From NCBI GenBank assembly GCA_021815805.1, contig JAKAZQ010000020.1, positions 1 to 54,812 on the forward strand: 54,812 nt of DNA, written 5' to 3'. This DNA comes from Pseudomonadota bacterium (GTDB taxonomy: Bacteria; Pseudomonadota; Gammaproteobacteria; Burkholderiales; Burkholderiaceae_C). Positions within the stretch are counted from its first letter, which is position 1. Each line of letters opens with the position of its first letter. Positions 44,860-53,681 of the stretch are shown one piece after another. Both the position numbers and the translations under genes were made by a program. The notes below the pieces were generated by a model, which ran no database searches, was not told the DNA's origin, and saw only the letters and a program-made list of their open reading frames with translations.

Positions 44860-46218
44860 TCAGGCGGCCGCGCTGGCGCGCATGGCCAGCAGGAAGTCGC
44901 GATACCACTTCGCGCTCGCCTTCGGCGTGCGGCGTTGCGTGGCGTAGTCGACGTGCACGATGCCGAAGCGCTTGGCCAGCCCGCTGGCCCACTCGAAGTT
45001 GTCCAGCAGGCTCCACACCATGTAGCCCTTCAGCGGCACGCCGGCGGCCAGCGCGTCCGCCGTGGCCTCGATGTGGCGCGCGATGTAGCGCGTGCGCGCG
45101 GCATCCTGCACGCGCCCGTCCACCAGCTGGTCGGGAAACGCCGCGCCGTTCTCCGTGACGTAGACGTCGGGCAGCGTGTAGTCGCGATGCAGCCTGCACA
45201 GCAGCTCGGTCAGGCCCCTGGGGTAGATCTCCCAGCCCATGTCGGTGATCTGGCCGCTGAGCTGGCGCGGGTCGACCGCGCCGGCGGCGCCGAACACGCT
45301 GCGCGAGTAGTAGTTGACCCCGAGAAAATCATTCGGCGTGGCGATGATGCCGAGGTCGCCCTGCTCCACCCGCGGCGCATCGGCGCCGAGCTCGTGCAGC
45401 ACGTCGTCGGGATAGCAGCCGCGGAACAGCGGATCCATGAACCAGCGCACCAGACGCCCGTCCTCCAGGCGGGCGCGCGCGCGGTCGACCTCGTCGTCGC
45501 TGGCCGACTGCACGGGAGACAGGTTGAGCACGATCCCGAGGTCGCACTCGAGCCCCTGGGCGCGCAATGCACGCAGCGCCAGGCCATGGCTCAGCAGCAG
45601 ATGATGCGCGACCTGGATGGCCATGCCGCGCTGGCGTATGCCGGGCGCGAAAATGCCGCTTTCGTGGCCGAGCACCGCCTGCACGAACGGCTCGTTGTGG
45701 GTGGTCAGCGTGCGCAGCCGCGAACCCAGGCGGCGCGCCACCTCGGCGGCGTAGTCGACGAAGCGGTGCACGGTGTCGCGTGACGCCCAGCCGCCGCGTT
45801 CCTGCAGGCCCTGCGGCAGATCCCAGTGGTTCAGCGTCAGGTTGGGCGCGAGGCCGCGCTGCAGCAGGCCGTCGACCAGGCGATCGTAGAAGTCGAAGCC
45901 CTTCGGATTCCAGGCGCCGTGGCCGAGCGGCTGCACGCGCGGCCAGGACACCGAGAAGCGGTAGTCGCTGACGCCCAGTTGCTGTACCAGGTCGAGATCG
46001 CCCTGCCAGCGGTGGTAATGGTCGCAGGCAAGGTCGGCGTTGCTGGCGTCGGCGATCGCGCCGGGCTGGCGACAGAACACGTCCCAGATCGAGTCGGCGC
46101 GACCGTCCTCATGCGTGGCGCCTTCGATCTGGAAGGCGCTGGTCGCGACCCCCCAGACGAAGTGGCTCGGAAAACGCCGCGCCAGCGCTTGAGGGTCCAT
46201 CGATGCATCTTGTTCCAT
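44860..46218 (-). CDS. GH1 beta-glucosidase
   Basis: 452 residues, the normal length for bacterial GH1 enzymes, without signal peptide. FPSHFVWGVATSAFQIEGA opens the barrel. The acid/base is E176 in TTHNEPFVQA and the nucleophile E356 in VYVTENGAAF; GYMVWSLLDNFEWASG contains the aglycone-site residues. It would release glucose from the ends of imported beta-glucosides, feeding glucokinase. The ATG at 46218 is preceded by GGAAT; a longer frame starts at 46263. Confidence 0.9.
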   Translation of the reverse strand: MEQDASMDPQALARRFPSHFVWGVATSAFQIEGATHEDGRADSIWDVFCRQPGAIADASNADLACDHYHRWQGDLDLVQQLGVSDYRFSVSWPRVQPLGHGAWNPKGFDFYDRLVDGLLQRGLAPNLTLNHWDLPQGLQERGGWASRDTVHRFVDYAAEVARRLGSRLRTLTTHNEPFVQAVLGHESGIFAPGIRQRGMAIQVAHHLLLSHGLALRALRAQGLECDLGIVLNLSPVQSASDDEVDRARARLEDGRLVRWFMDPLFRGCYPDDVLHELGADAPRVEQGDLGIIATPNDFLGVNYYSRSVFGAAGAVDPRQLSGQITDMGWEIYPRGLTELLCRLHRDYTLPDVYVTENGAAFPDQLVDGRVQDAARTRYIARHIEATADALAAGVPLKGYMVWSLLDNFEWASGLAKRFGIVHVDYATQRRTPKASAKWYRDFLLAMRASAAA

Positions 46219-46275
46219 GGAAATTCCGGATTCAAAGGGTTGAGGTGGGTGACACGGTGACAAGCATGCAGCGGC

Positions 46276-47118
46276 TTACTTGACCGCACCTGCCGTGAGG
46301 CCGTCCACCAGGCGTCTCGAATAGAGGACATACATGACCACCAGCGGCAGCGTGGCGATCGCGGAGCCGAGCATCAGCGCTCCCCATTGCGTGTTGGTCG
46401 GGCTTTGCAGGCTGCGCAGAGCCAGCGGCAACGTGTATCGGGCGGGAGACCGCATGACGATCAGGGGCATCAGGAAGTTGTTCCACGAGGCGATGAAACT
46501 GATCAGGCCCAGCGTGCCCAGCGCCGGCTTGATCAGCGGCAGCACGATGCGCCAGTAGATCCCGAGTTCACCGCAGCCATCCAGGCGCGCCGCCTCGATC
46601 ACGTCGAAGGGCACGGCCGAGGCGATGTACTGGCGCATGAACAGAATGCCGAAGGCGCTGGCGGCGCCCGGGATGTACAGCGCGCGCGGCTGGTTGATCC
46701 AGTCCAGCGCGTCCATCACCATGAACGTCGGGATCATGTTCATGAACTGCGGCACCAGCATGGTGCCCAGCACCAGCAGGAACAACGCCTGGCGCAGCCG
46801 GAAGCGGAACATGGCGAAGGCGTAGCCGGCCATCGAGCACAGCAGCAGGGTCAGCAGGGTCGACGCCGCCGCCACGTACAGGCTCAGCGCCACGTTGTGC
46901 CAGAACGGCAGCGCGGCCAGCAGCACATGCAGGTTGGACACCAGGTGGGAACCGAAGCCCAGCGGTGGCGGCGAGCTGAAGATCGCGCCGCGGCTGTGCG
47001 TGGCGAACACGAACATGAAGTACAGCGGCGCCACCATCAGCAGCGCGCCGGCACCGACCAGCGCCAAGGCGCTCGCCCGCGCCAGGCGCGCCGCCGGGGA
47101 GAGCGAGCCCGCCATCAT
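46276..47118 (-). CDS. Sugar ABC importer permease (MalG type)
   Basis: 280 residues with six hydrophobic segments. The cytoplasmic EAA loop EAARLDGCGELGIYWRIVLPLIKP contacts the ATPase. Family features include FRFRLRQALFLLVLGTMLVPQFM and the C-terminal DGLTAGAVK. It pairs with the MalF-like permease before it (ATGA overlap) to form the channel. The ATPase for this pair is at 34568-35635. Confidence 0.88.
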   Translation of the reverse strand: MMAGSLSPAARLARASALALVGAGALLMVAPLYFMFVFATHSRGAIFSSPPPLGFGSHLVSNLHVLLAALPFWHNVALSLYVAAASTLLTLLLCSMAGYAFAMFRFRLRQALFLLVLGTMLVPQFMNMIPTFMVMDALDWINQPRALYIPGAASAFGILFMRQYIASAVPFDVIEAARLDGCGELGIYWRIVLPLIKPALGTLGLISFIASWNNFLMPLIVMRSPARYTLPLALRSLQSPTNTQWGALMLGSAIATLPLVVMYVLYSRRLVDGLTAGAVK

Positions 47119-48083
47119 GCGCGCGACTCCCGCGTGGCGAAGGCCCGGCTGGTCAGCCAGGTCAGCACGGCGACGAAGCCGAACAGGATCCACGACATGG
47201 CGCTGGCGCCGCCGAAGTCGTCGAAATCGAAGGCCTCGCGATAGAAATACAGCGCCGCCGTCATGCCGGCCTGGTCGGGCCCGCCGTGCCCGCCCGTGAG
47301 GATGAACGCCTCGTCGAACAATTGCAGACCGCCGATCACGCTGAGCGTGACCGCGAACCACATCATCGGGCGCAGCGCCGGCAGCGTGATGTGCCAGAAC
47401 CGGCGCAGCGCACCGGCGCCGTCGAGCGCGGCGGCGTCGTACAGGTCGGTCGGGATGGTCTGCAGCGCCGCCAGGTAGAGCACCACGTTGAACCCGACGT
47501 AGCGCCAGAACACCACGGCGGCGATCGCCGGCTTCAGCGTGCCCGGGCGGCCCAGCCAGTCGACGGCATGCCCGGGCAGCCAGGCGCCGAGCAGCGGCAG
47601 CCGGGCCAGCGCCCCCAGCAACTGGTTGAGCAGGCCGTGGTGCAGCGCGAACAACGAGCTGAACAGGATGGCGATGGCCACCGTGGAGGTGATGTAGGGC
47701 ATGAAGAACGCGCCGGTCAGCCAGTCGCGCAGCCGCCGCGACGAACCCTGCAGGAACACCGCGAGGGGGATCGCCACCAGGTGCTGCGCGACGCCGGCGA
47801 CCAGCGCAAGCCACAGCGTGTTGCGCATCGACAACCAGAACCACGGGTCGTGCAGCGCGAAGGCGAAATTGCGCAGCCCGACGAAATGCATCGACCCCAG
47901 GCCGCTGGCCGGCTGCCAGCTGTGGAACGCCAGGTACAGCGAGAAGCCGAGCGGAAACAGCCCGAACACGAGGAACAGCAGCACGAACGGGCTGAGCAGC
48001 AGGTACGGCGTCCAGCGCTGCGACAGCGCCGGCAGGCGACCGCGCAGCGACGCCGTGGCCCGGGCAGGCATCGAGCGTTCCAT
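47115..48083 (-). CDS. Sugar ABC importer permease (MalF type)
   Basis: 322 residues with six membrane segments starting at RWTPYLLLSPFVLLFLVFGL. The EAA-type loop is DAAALDGAGALRRFWHITLPALRP, and the late helix contains GGLQLFDEAFILTGGHGGPD, common in oligosaccharide permeases. The start overlaps the binding-protein stop and the stop overlaps the MalG-type start, so the three are tightly coupled. Confidence 0.88.
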   Translation of the reverse strand: MERSMPARATASLRGRLPALSQRWTPYLLLSPFVLLFLVFGLFPLGFSLYLAFHSWQPASGLGSMHFVGLRNFAFALHDPWFWLSMRNTLWLALVAGVAQHLVAIPLAVFLQGSSRRLRDWLTGAFFMPYITSTVAIAILFSSLFALHHGLLNQLLGALARLPLLGAWLPGHAVDWLGRPGTLKPAIAAVVFWRYVGFNVVLYLAALQTIPTDLYDAAALDGAGALRRFWHITLPALRPMMWFAVTLSVIGGLQLFDEAFILTGGHGGPDQAGMTAALYFYREAFDFDDFGGASAMSWILFGFVAVLTWLTSRAFATRESRA

Positions 48084-49360
48084 CAGGCCTGCCCCAGCCG
48101 CTGCTGCAGCAGGTGCTGCGCCCGCCGCAAGGCCACGCGCTGCGACACGCCCTCCTCGAGCACGTCGAACAGGGCGTCGTTCACCACCTCGCGGGCGAAC
48201 GCGTCCTGCGCGTGCACGGCCACCGCGCGGATGTTCAGCGCCGCCGTGCGCCACAGCTCGCGCGCACGCTGGCCGCCGAGAAACGGCAGCGGCGCGTCGA
48301 AGAACGCGTCGTGGTAGGTGCTCACCAGCGCCGGAAAGGCATCCACGCTGGCGAATGCGGCCAGCTGACGCCGCGCATTCAGCGTGAGCAGACGCATGAA
48401 GTCCCAGGCCAGCGGCTTGCGGTGCGCCGGCAGGCGCCGCGGCATGGCCAGGAAGGTGCCGCCGTAGGCGCTCCACGCGCCGGCCGGCAACTGCCCGGCG
48501 CGCCAGCGCCCGCGGGTCGCCGGCGCGAGCCAGCTGGCAAGATGCCCGGCCAGCCAGGCGCCGGACATGACACTGGCGATGCGTCCGTCGCGCAGACCGC
48601 TGGCCCAGGCCGGCGACCACGCCTTGACGCGCGCGTCGAGCCCGAGCCGACGCACCCGCACCGCCAGGTCGAAGCCCCTCGCGAACCGCCGGCCGAGCAG
48701 CGCCGGCGCGCCCTGCGCATCGAAATACAGGCCGTCGCCCGGCGCGAGGTCGGCGCGGATGGCGATATCGAGCACATCGGCGGCGTTCGGCACCAGATAC
48801 GCGCCGGTACGCCGCCGGATGGTCTGGCCGGCCGCCAGGAAATCCTCCCACGAGCCCTGCAGGCTCGCCCTCGGCACGCCGGCGGCGCGCAGCACGTCGA
48901 CGCGCATGAGCATGGTGCCGGGGCCGATGTCGCAGGGCGCCGCGACCACCTGTCCATCCGGCCGCGTTGCCTGGTCGAAGGCGTACGGGGTGTAGCGCGC
49001 GCGCACCTGGCGAATGCCGAACGGCGCCGCCGCGAGATCCTGCAGGCCGCCGCCGCGCGCGAAGCGCCCGAGGTAGCCGACCTCGATGGCCATCACGTCG
49101 GGCAGATCGGCGGCGGTGGCCAGCGCGGTCATCATCGCCGTGTGGTGGTCGCCGACCTGGCGACTGACGACCTGCAGCGCTGCGCCGGGATGCAGCCGAC
49201 GCCAGGCCGGCGCGGCGGCCCGCGCCACCTGGTCGAGCGACGGAAATGCCGCCACCACCAGCGACGCCGGCCCGGCCCGCGGCGTGCGCGCGCAGGCACC
49301 GAGCAGCATGCTCGCCCCTCCCGAACCGAGGATCTTGAGGGCATGGCGACGGCCGGACAT
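48083..49360 (-). CDS. Sugar ABC importer substrate-binding lipoprotein
   Basis: A 425-residue family-1 extracellular solute-binding protein. The N-terminus has a twin-arginine-like RRHALK followed by ILGSGGASMLLGACAR, a lipobox. Typical family parts are LVVAAFPSLDQVARAAAPAW, LPDVMAIEVGYLGRFA, SWEDFLAAGQTI and AMPRRLPAHRKPLAWDFMRLL. Ligand is not readable from sequence; the locus suggests beta-1,3-gluco-oligosaccharides. It is the first gene of the long glycosidase operon, with a LacI-type operator about 75 bases upstream. Confidence 0.84.
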   Translation of the reverse strand: MSGRRHALKILGSGGASMLLGACARTPRAGPASLVVAAFPSLDQVARAAAPAWRRLHPGAALQVVSRQVGDHHTAMMTALATAADLPDVMAIEVGYLGRFARGGGLQDLAAAPFGIRQVRARYTPYAFDQATRPDGQVVAAPCDIGPGTMLMRVDVLRAAGVPRASLQGSWEDFLAAGQTIRRRTGAYLVPNAADVLDIAIRADLAPGDGLYFDAQGAPALLGRRFARGFDLAVRVRRLGLDARVKAWSPAWASGLRDGRIASVMSGAWLAGHLASWLAPATRGRWRAGQLPAGAWSAYGGTFLAMPRRLPAHRKPLAWDFMRLLTLNARRQLAAFASVDAFPALVSTYHDAFFDAPLPFLGGQRARELWRTAALNIRAVAVHAQDAFAREVVNDALFDVLEEGVSQRVALRRAQHLLQQRLGQA

Positions 49361-49435
49361 GGCGTGACGCAAGGCAAACTTTCGAGGCGGCTGCAGACTG
49401 TCGCGCAACCTGCGGGAATGGGGACGAGCGTTGGA

Positions 49436-49449
49436 TGAAAGCGGTTTCA
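49436..49449. promoter_or_regulatory. LacI-type operator TGAAAGCGGTTTCA before the importer operon
   Basis: It differs from the perfect palindrome by one base (GCGG in the centre). A second, partial copy TGAAAGCGCT lies at 49457-49466. Both are in the 214-bp gap between the LacI gene stop and the binding-protein start, placed to control the glycosidase operon. Confidence 0.65.
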
Positions 49450-49574
49450 GAGATTCTGAAAGCGCTGCCCCGTCGCGTCAACCCAGGGTTTGTACGGTGG
49501 GCAATGCGCCGCAAGCTCGGCCTGCTTCGCAGCGCCCGCACGCCGCCGGCGCGGGAGCCGCGAGCCGCCGCCGC

Positions 49575-50621
49575 TCAGGCGGTGCAAAAGGCCGTGGACT
49601 CGCGCACGATGAGCCGCGGCGAAGGCATCTGCAACTGCGGCAGCTGCCCATCGAGCAAGGCGGCCATCGAGCGGGCCGCCAGCTGGCCCATTTCATGGCT
49701 GGGTTGATGCACCGAGCTCAGCGGCGGAATGGAGAACTCGCCGGTCTGCAGGTCGTCGAAGCCGATCACCGAGACCTGCCGGGGCACCGCGATATGGTGC
49801 TGGTACAGCCCGAGCATGGCACCCAGCGCCATCTGGTCGTTGGCGGCGAACAGCGCGCTGAACGCGATGCCCTGCCCGAGCAGGTGCTCGATCGCGCGCG
49901 CCCCGCTGATCTCGCGATAGTCCCCCGGCACGATCAGGCGGTCGTCGAGCGCCACGCCATGCGCCTGCAGGGCCTCGCGGTAACCGCGCCGGCGCTCGAC
50001 CGCGTCCTGGTGATCGTCGGCGCCGCTGATGAACGCGATGCGCCGGTGCCCGAGGCGCAGCAGGTACTCGGTGGCCTCGAACGCGCCACCGAAATTGTCG
50101 AAGCGCAGGCTGGCAAGGTTGGGCGCCTGCAGGCTGCGCCCGGTCACCACCACGGGCAGATCGCGTGCCAGGCGCACCAGTTGCTCGTCGTCCAGGCGCG
50201 CGTCGAGCAGGATGATGCCGTCGACGCGGCGGGCCCGCAGCACCGCCACGCTGCGCTGCTCCTCGGCCTCGTTCCACTGCCCGCTGATGAACAGCGGGGT
50301 ATGGCCGATGGCCTGCAGCTCGATCTCGATGCCGCGCAAGGCCGCGCCGTAGAACGGGCTGTCCAGCGCCTGCGTGACCACGCCGACGCTCAGCGTGCGA
50401 CCGCCCGCCAGGCCGCGCGCCACCGGGTTGGGCACGTAGCCCAGGCTGGCGATGGCGCGCTGCACCGCATCGGCCTTGGCCTGGCTGACCACTGCCGTGC
50501 CGTTGAGAATGCGCGACACCGTGCTCGCCGATACGCCGGCGGCGCGGGCGACCATGGCGATGGTCACCACCGGTTCGGTTCCCGCGCTTGCGCTCGCAGC
50601 GGGGTTGGCTAGGCGTGTCAT
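49575..50621 (-). CDS. LacI-family transcriptional regulator of the beta-glucan locus
   Basis: 348 residues. The N-terminal helix-turn-helix VTIAMVARAAGVSASTVSRI is followed by the hinge helix LGYVPNPVARGL. A periplasmic-binding-like sensor domain follows (SVGVVTQALDSPFYGAAL through VIGFDDLQTGEFSIPPLSSV). The start overlaps the hydrolase stop (ATGA). LacI regulators with this fold bind palindromes with a central CG; the recurring TGAAAGCGSTTTCA sites in this locus are the obvious candidates. The inducer would be a glucan oligosaccharide, which is inferred. Confidence 0.86.
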   Translation of the reverse strand: MTRLANPAASASAGTEPVVTIAMVARAAGVSASTVSRILNGTAVVSQAKADAVQRAIASLGYVPNPVARGLAGGRTLSVGVVTQALDSPFYGAALRGIEIELQAIGHTPLFISGQWNEAEEQRSVAVLRARRVDGIILLDARLDDEQLVRLARDLPVVVTGRSLQAPNLASLRFDNFGGAFEATEYLLRLGHRRIAFISGADDHQDAVERRRGYREALQAHGVALDDRLIVPGDYREISGARAIEHLLGQGIAFSALFAANDQMALGAMLGLYQHHIAVPRQVSVIGFDDLQTGEFSIPPLSSVHQPSHEMGQLAARSMAALLDGQLPQLQMPSPRLIVRESTAFCTA

Positions 50622-51571
50622 GGCTTGCTGCTCCCGGCTCGCGGCAACCCCAGCCCGGCGGCGAAGGCCGTGAAGCCTGGCTGCCAGTCGGGCAGGTTGC
50701 GCGTGAAAATGAAGTGTCCGTTGTTCTTGTCGGCGGGAAGTTCCATGAAACGCGCTATCCCTCCGGCGTCGACATAGGCATCGAACCACCTGAGTGGCCA
50801 CACCCTTCCCCAAAAGCCGTCGTTGCGGCTGTACATCCACAGACTGGGTACCCGCGCCTTGCGGCCGTAGGCATCGATGGTGCTCGCCATGCGCCAGGCC
50901 CCGCAGGGCCGGTACGGATGGCGCACCGAATCCCCACCGTCGCCGCCCGAGATGTTAACCACCCCCAGTACCCCGGGCAGGCGCGCCGCGGCGACCGCAA
51001 GGGCCGCGATGCCGCCGAACGAGTCCCCCAGCACCAGGCCGCGCGACCAGTCGACCTGCGAATAGCGTTTGCGCAGGGCAGCCAGCAATTGCCGGGTCTG
51101 CGCCACCACCGGGGCGATGCCCGAAGCGAAGTGCTTGTCGCGGCAGGGCCCTGTCGCCTCCACGTCGGGTCCGCCGGTGACGCCGTAGCCCACGCGCGTG
51201 GGCACCACGACAAAATAGCCCAGCCGCGCCAGCCAGTCCTGCGCGGCGGGAAACTGCACCAGGCCCATGCGCCTGCGCGCCGGGGCCCCGATGGGGCGGC
51301 CGTGCAGCAGCAGCACGAAAGGAGCGTCACGAGCACCGGCTCGCCAACTCACCACCACGCTCATGGCGTGTATTCCGTCGGCGCCGAATTCCGGCCCCTG
51401 GACGGGCACCGAAAGGCGCCGCTCCACGAGCCGGGGCACCGCCACCGGCGGTGCGGCTGCCGCCCGTACGGCGGAGGCAGCCCACCCCGATGCAAGCACC
51501 ACCGCAAGCACGATACGTCGGCCGCGCCGGGCGGCTGTCGGCAACCGCCCGGCGCGGCGTGCGTCGCTCAA
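50618..51571 (-). CDS. Exported alpha/beta-hydrolase family protein
   Basis: 317 residues. A signal peptide (RRIVLAVVLASGWAASAVRA) precedes an alpha/beta-hydrolase fold: FVLLLHGRPIG for the oxyanion region, nucleophile S183 in VLGDSFGGIAALA, and a late aspartate/histidine region (YSRNDGFWG, NNGHFIF). The start codon appears to be TTG at 51571, overlapping the lipoprotein stop (TTGA); no ATG lies near. Substrate is unknown. In a glucan locus an esterase acting on acyl-substituted glucan would make sense, but nothing in the sequence proves it. Confidence 0.7.
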   Translation of the reverse strand: MSDARRAGRLPTAARRGRRIVLAVVLASGWAASAVRAAAAPPVAVPRLVERRLSVPVQGPEFGADGIHAMSVVVSWRAGARDAPFVLLLHGRPIGAPARRRMGLVQFPAAQDWLARLGYFVVVPTRVGYGVTGGPDVEATGPCRDKHFASGIAPVVAQTRQLLAALRKRYSQVDWSRGLVLGDSFGGIAALAVAAARLPGVLGVVNISGGDGGDSVRHPYRPCGAWRMASTIDAYGRKARVPSLWMYSRNDGFWGRVWPLRWFDAYVDAGGIARFMELPADKNNGHFIFTRNLPDWQPGFTAFAAGLGLPRAGSSKP

Positions 51572-53418
51572 TTGACGGTGAAGTTGATGCCTCCCGTCAA
51601 GTCGATGGTGGTCGGCACGTCCGGGTACTGGGTGCTCGGGACATTCAGATTCGCACTGCTCGTCAGGCCATTGGTGCCTTGGGTCAGCGCAGCGGTGCCG
51701 CCATCTCCCTGGAAGTCGATTTGCGCAATGGATTGGGATGCAAGGGCAACCGATGCCGAGGTCAGAGACGTATCACCACAGTTCTGCGCCACCGTGAAAT
51801 CGCTCAGGGCGACCTTGTAGGGCGTTGCGGCCGCAGCGCTCGTCGGACTCGTCGGTTGCACGACATCCTCGAGCTTCACGTTGCAGTTCGTCGCACTGTA
51901 GTACTTGCCAAGGGTCAGGATGATCGCAAAGTTGTCGCTGGTTGCGTTGGCCCACTCCGGGTTCTCCTTCAAGGTGAAATTCAGGTAGTTCTGCCCGTTG
52001 AGGGTCAAGCCAGCCGTGTCGCTGTTCGAGCTGATCGCCGTCACCCCCGGAGCCTGCACATAGACGCCAAGATATTCATAGCCGGGCGTCGCGTCGGAGG
52101 TAGGGTACTGGCCGTAGTAATAAAAGTTGCTGGACGCGGGCGAAGACGCTGTCCCGGTGACGAAGGCTCCGCCTCCTCCCTGTGTGTAGCCGGCCGCTGC
52201 GACATTCCCGGTTCCCGCTCCGGCGTAGCCACCATAGCCGCCGCCCTCGGGGGTCAGAGTCGAGGTTTGGAATCCGCTCGAGAAAATCGCCGGCTGCACC
52301 AGATTCGCCGCGCAACTGACCGAAACGTTGCTGACGTCAGCATTCGCCGTGCCACTGCCGTTGCTCACCGTGCAGGTCTCGCCCGACGGTTGCGTGGCCA
52401 CCGTCACCGCATAACTTTGGCCCGCCGGCACGCCGGTGGAGAAGGTGAAGCTGGTCGAGGTCGAACTCAGGCTGACCGTGTTGGCGGTGTTGCCATTGAG
52501 TTCCAGCGTCGCCGTCTGGCCGCTGGTCAGGCCGCTGACCGTGCCGCCGATGGTGTAGCTGGTGGTGCTGCAGCTGACGCTGACGTTGGTGACGTTGGCG
52601 GTCGCAGTGCCACTGCCCTGGATCACCGAGCAGGTCGCGCCGCTGGGCTGCGAGCCCACCGTCACGGCATAGGCGCCGCTGACCTTGGTCGGGAAGGTGA
52701 AGCTCCCGTTGGCGGTGACCGGCAACGCGTTGGCGCTGTCGCCGTTGTCGACCAGGCTCACCTGCTGGCCGCTCGGCAGGCCGCTGACCGTGCCGCCGAT
52801 GCTGTAGGACGACGTGGCCGTGTTCGCGCAGACCACGCTGACGTTGGTGACGTCGGCATTGACTCCAGCGCCCGAGGCATTGCTCACCGAGCAGGTCTGC
52901 CCGGTGGGCTGGCTCCCCACCGTGACGGCATAGCCGGAACCGGCTGCGACCTTGGTCGGGAAGCTGAAGTTGCCGTTGGCGTTCAGGGTGAGCGGGTCAC
53001 CGCCGTTGTCCAGCAGCACCACGCTGGCCGAGGCCGCGAGACCGGAGACCTGGCCACCGATGGCGTAGGTGCTGGCGCTCGCCGAGCAACTCACGGTGAC
53101 ATTGGTGACATTCGAGCTGATGCTGCTGCCGGAGCCGTTGGACACCGTGCAGACTTCTCCCGCAGGCTGCTTGGCCACGGCCACGCTGTAGCCGGTGCCC
53201 TGCACGACATCCTGCGGAAGGGTGAAGGAACCGTTGGAACTCACGGTGTATGCGGTAGTTGCCCCACCGTTGTCGGTCAGGGTCAACTGGGCGCCCGCGG
53301 GCAGCCCACTGACCGTGCCGCCGACCGTGAACAGCGGCGCGCCGCTCGAGCCGCCGCCGCAGGCGGACAGCATACCGGCCAGTCCGAGGACCAGCCATCC
53401 CATGCGCAAACTTCTCAT
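51568..53418 (-). CDS. Surface lipoprotein with four Ig-like repeats and a glucan-locus C-terminal domain
   Basis: 616 residues. The signal peptide MGWLVLGLAGMLSACGGG has a lipobox. Four tandem repeats of about 85 residues follow, each opening with IGGTVSGL or a close variant and ending with a VSVSC-type strand. Each also carries a TCSVSNGSG-like core, so every repeat has a cysteine pair. The last 220 residues (from LVQPAIFSSGF) are rich in Gly/Tyr/Ser and form a distinct domain of unknown type, with a compositional echo in the next lipoprotein gene. The arrangement resembles surface glycan-binding lipoproteins: a spacer of beta-sandwiches that presents a binding domain. Role inferred from the locus and from the operator upstream. 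GGGAG six bases before the ATG supports the start. Confidence 0.7.
   Translation of the reverse strand: MRSLRMGWLVLGLAGMLSACGGGSSGAPLFTVGGTVSGLPAGAQLTLTDNGGATTAYTVSSNGSFTLPQDVVQGTGYSVAVAKQPAGEVCTVSNGSGSSISSNVTNVTVSCSASASTYAIGGQVSGLAASASVVLLDNGGDPLTLNANGNFSFPTKVAAGSGYAVTVGSQPTGQTCSVSNASGAGVNADVTNVSVVCANTATSSYSIGGTVSGLPSGQQVSLVDNGDSANALPVTANGSFTFPTKVSGAYAVTVGSQPSGATCSVIQGSGTATANVTNVSVSCSTTSYTIGGTVSGLTSGQTATLELNGNTANTVSLSSTSTSFTFSTGVPAGQSYAVTVATQPSGETCTVSNGSGTANADVSNVSVSCAANLVQPAIFSSGFQTSTLTPEGGGYGGYAGAGTGNVAAAGYTQGGGGAFVTGTASSPASSNFYYYGQYPTSDATPGYEYLGVYVQAPGVTAISSNSDTAGLTLNGQNYLNFTLKENPEWANATSDNFAIILTLGKYYSATNCNVKLEDVVQPTSPTSAAAATPYKVALSDFTVAQNCGDTSLTSASVALASQSIAQIDFQGDGGTAALTQGTNGLTSSANLNVPSTQYPDVPTTIDLTGGINFTVN
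52306..53334 (-). repeat. Four tandem in-frame repeats of about 255 bp
   Basis: These encode the four Ig-like units of the lipoprotein; boundaries are roughly 53334, 53070, 52807, 52560 and 52306. Unit ends share segments encoding IGGTVSGL and NVSVSC, so unit number could vary between strains by recombination. Confidence 0.65.
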
Positions 53419-53620
53419 CTGTGTCTCCCGGGCGCGCGACGGCGCCGATGTCTTGTCCAAGCAACCTGGAGGAGGATCGTCAACGCCCGATCCCAAGCCG
53501 CAGCACGTCGGGCCGGCGCAAGCCGGCCAGGCCGCTGCGACCCGGATGGCCTGGCGCGCAGCGCCAGCACGGCAGCGCACGGAAGCGTTCCATGCGTCGC
53601 CCTTGCCATACGGAATATTC

Positions 53621-53634
53621 TGAAAGCGGTTTCA
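53621..53634. promoter_or_regulatory. LacI-type operator TGAAAGCGGTTTCA before the repeat lipoprotein
   Basis: Identical to the copy at 49436-49449. It lies in the 263-bp gap between the two lipoprotein genes, about 200 bases before the ATG at 53418. Confidence 0.65.
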
Positions 53635-53681
53635 TTCAAGTTCCGAACATGCCGCCCGAAGGCGGCATGCGGCGCAGCAAA

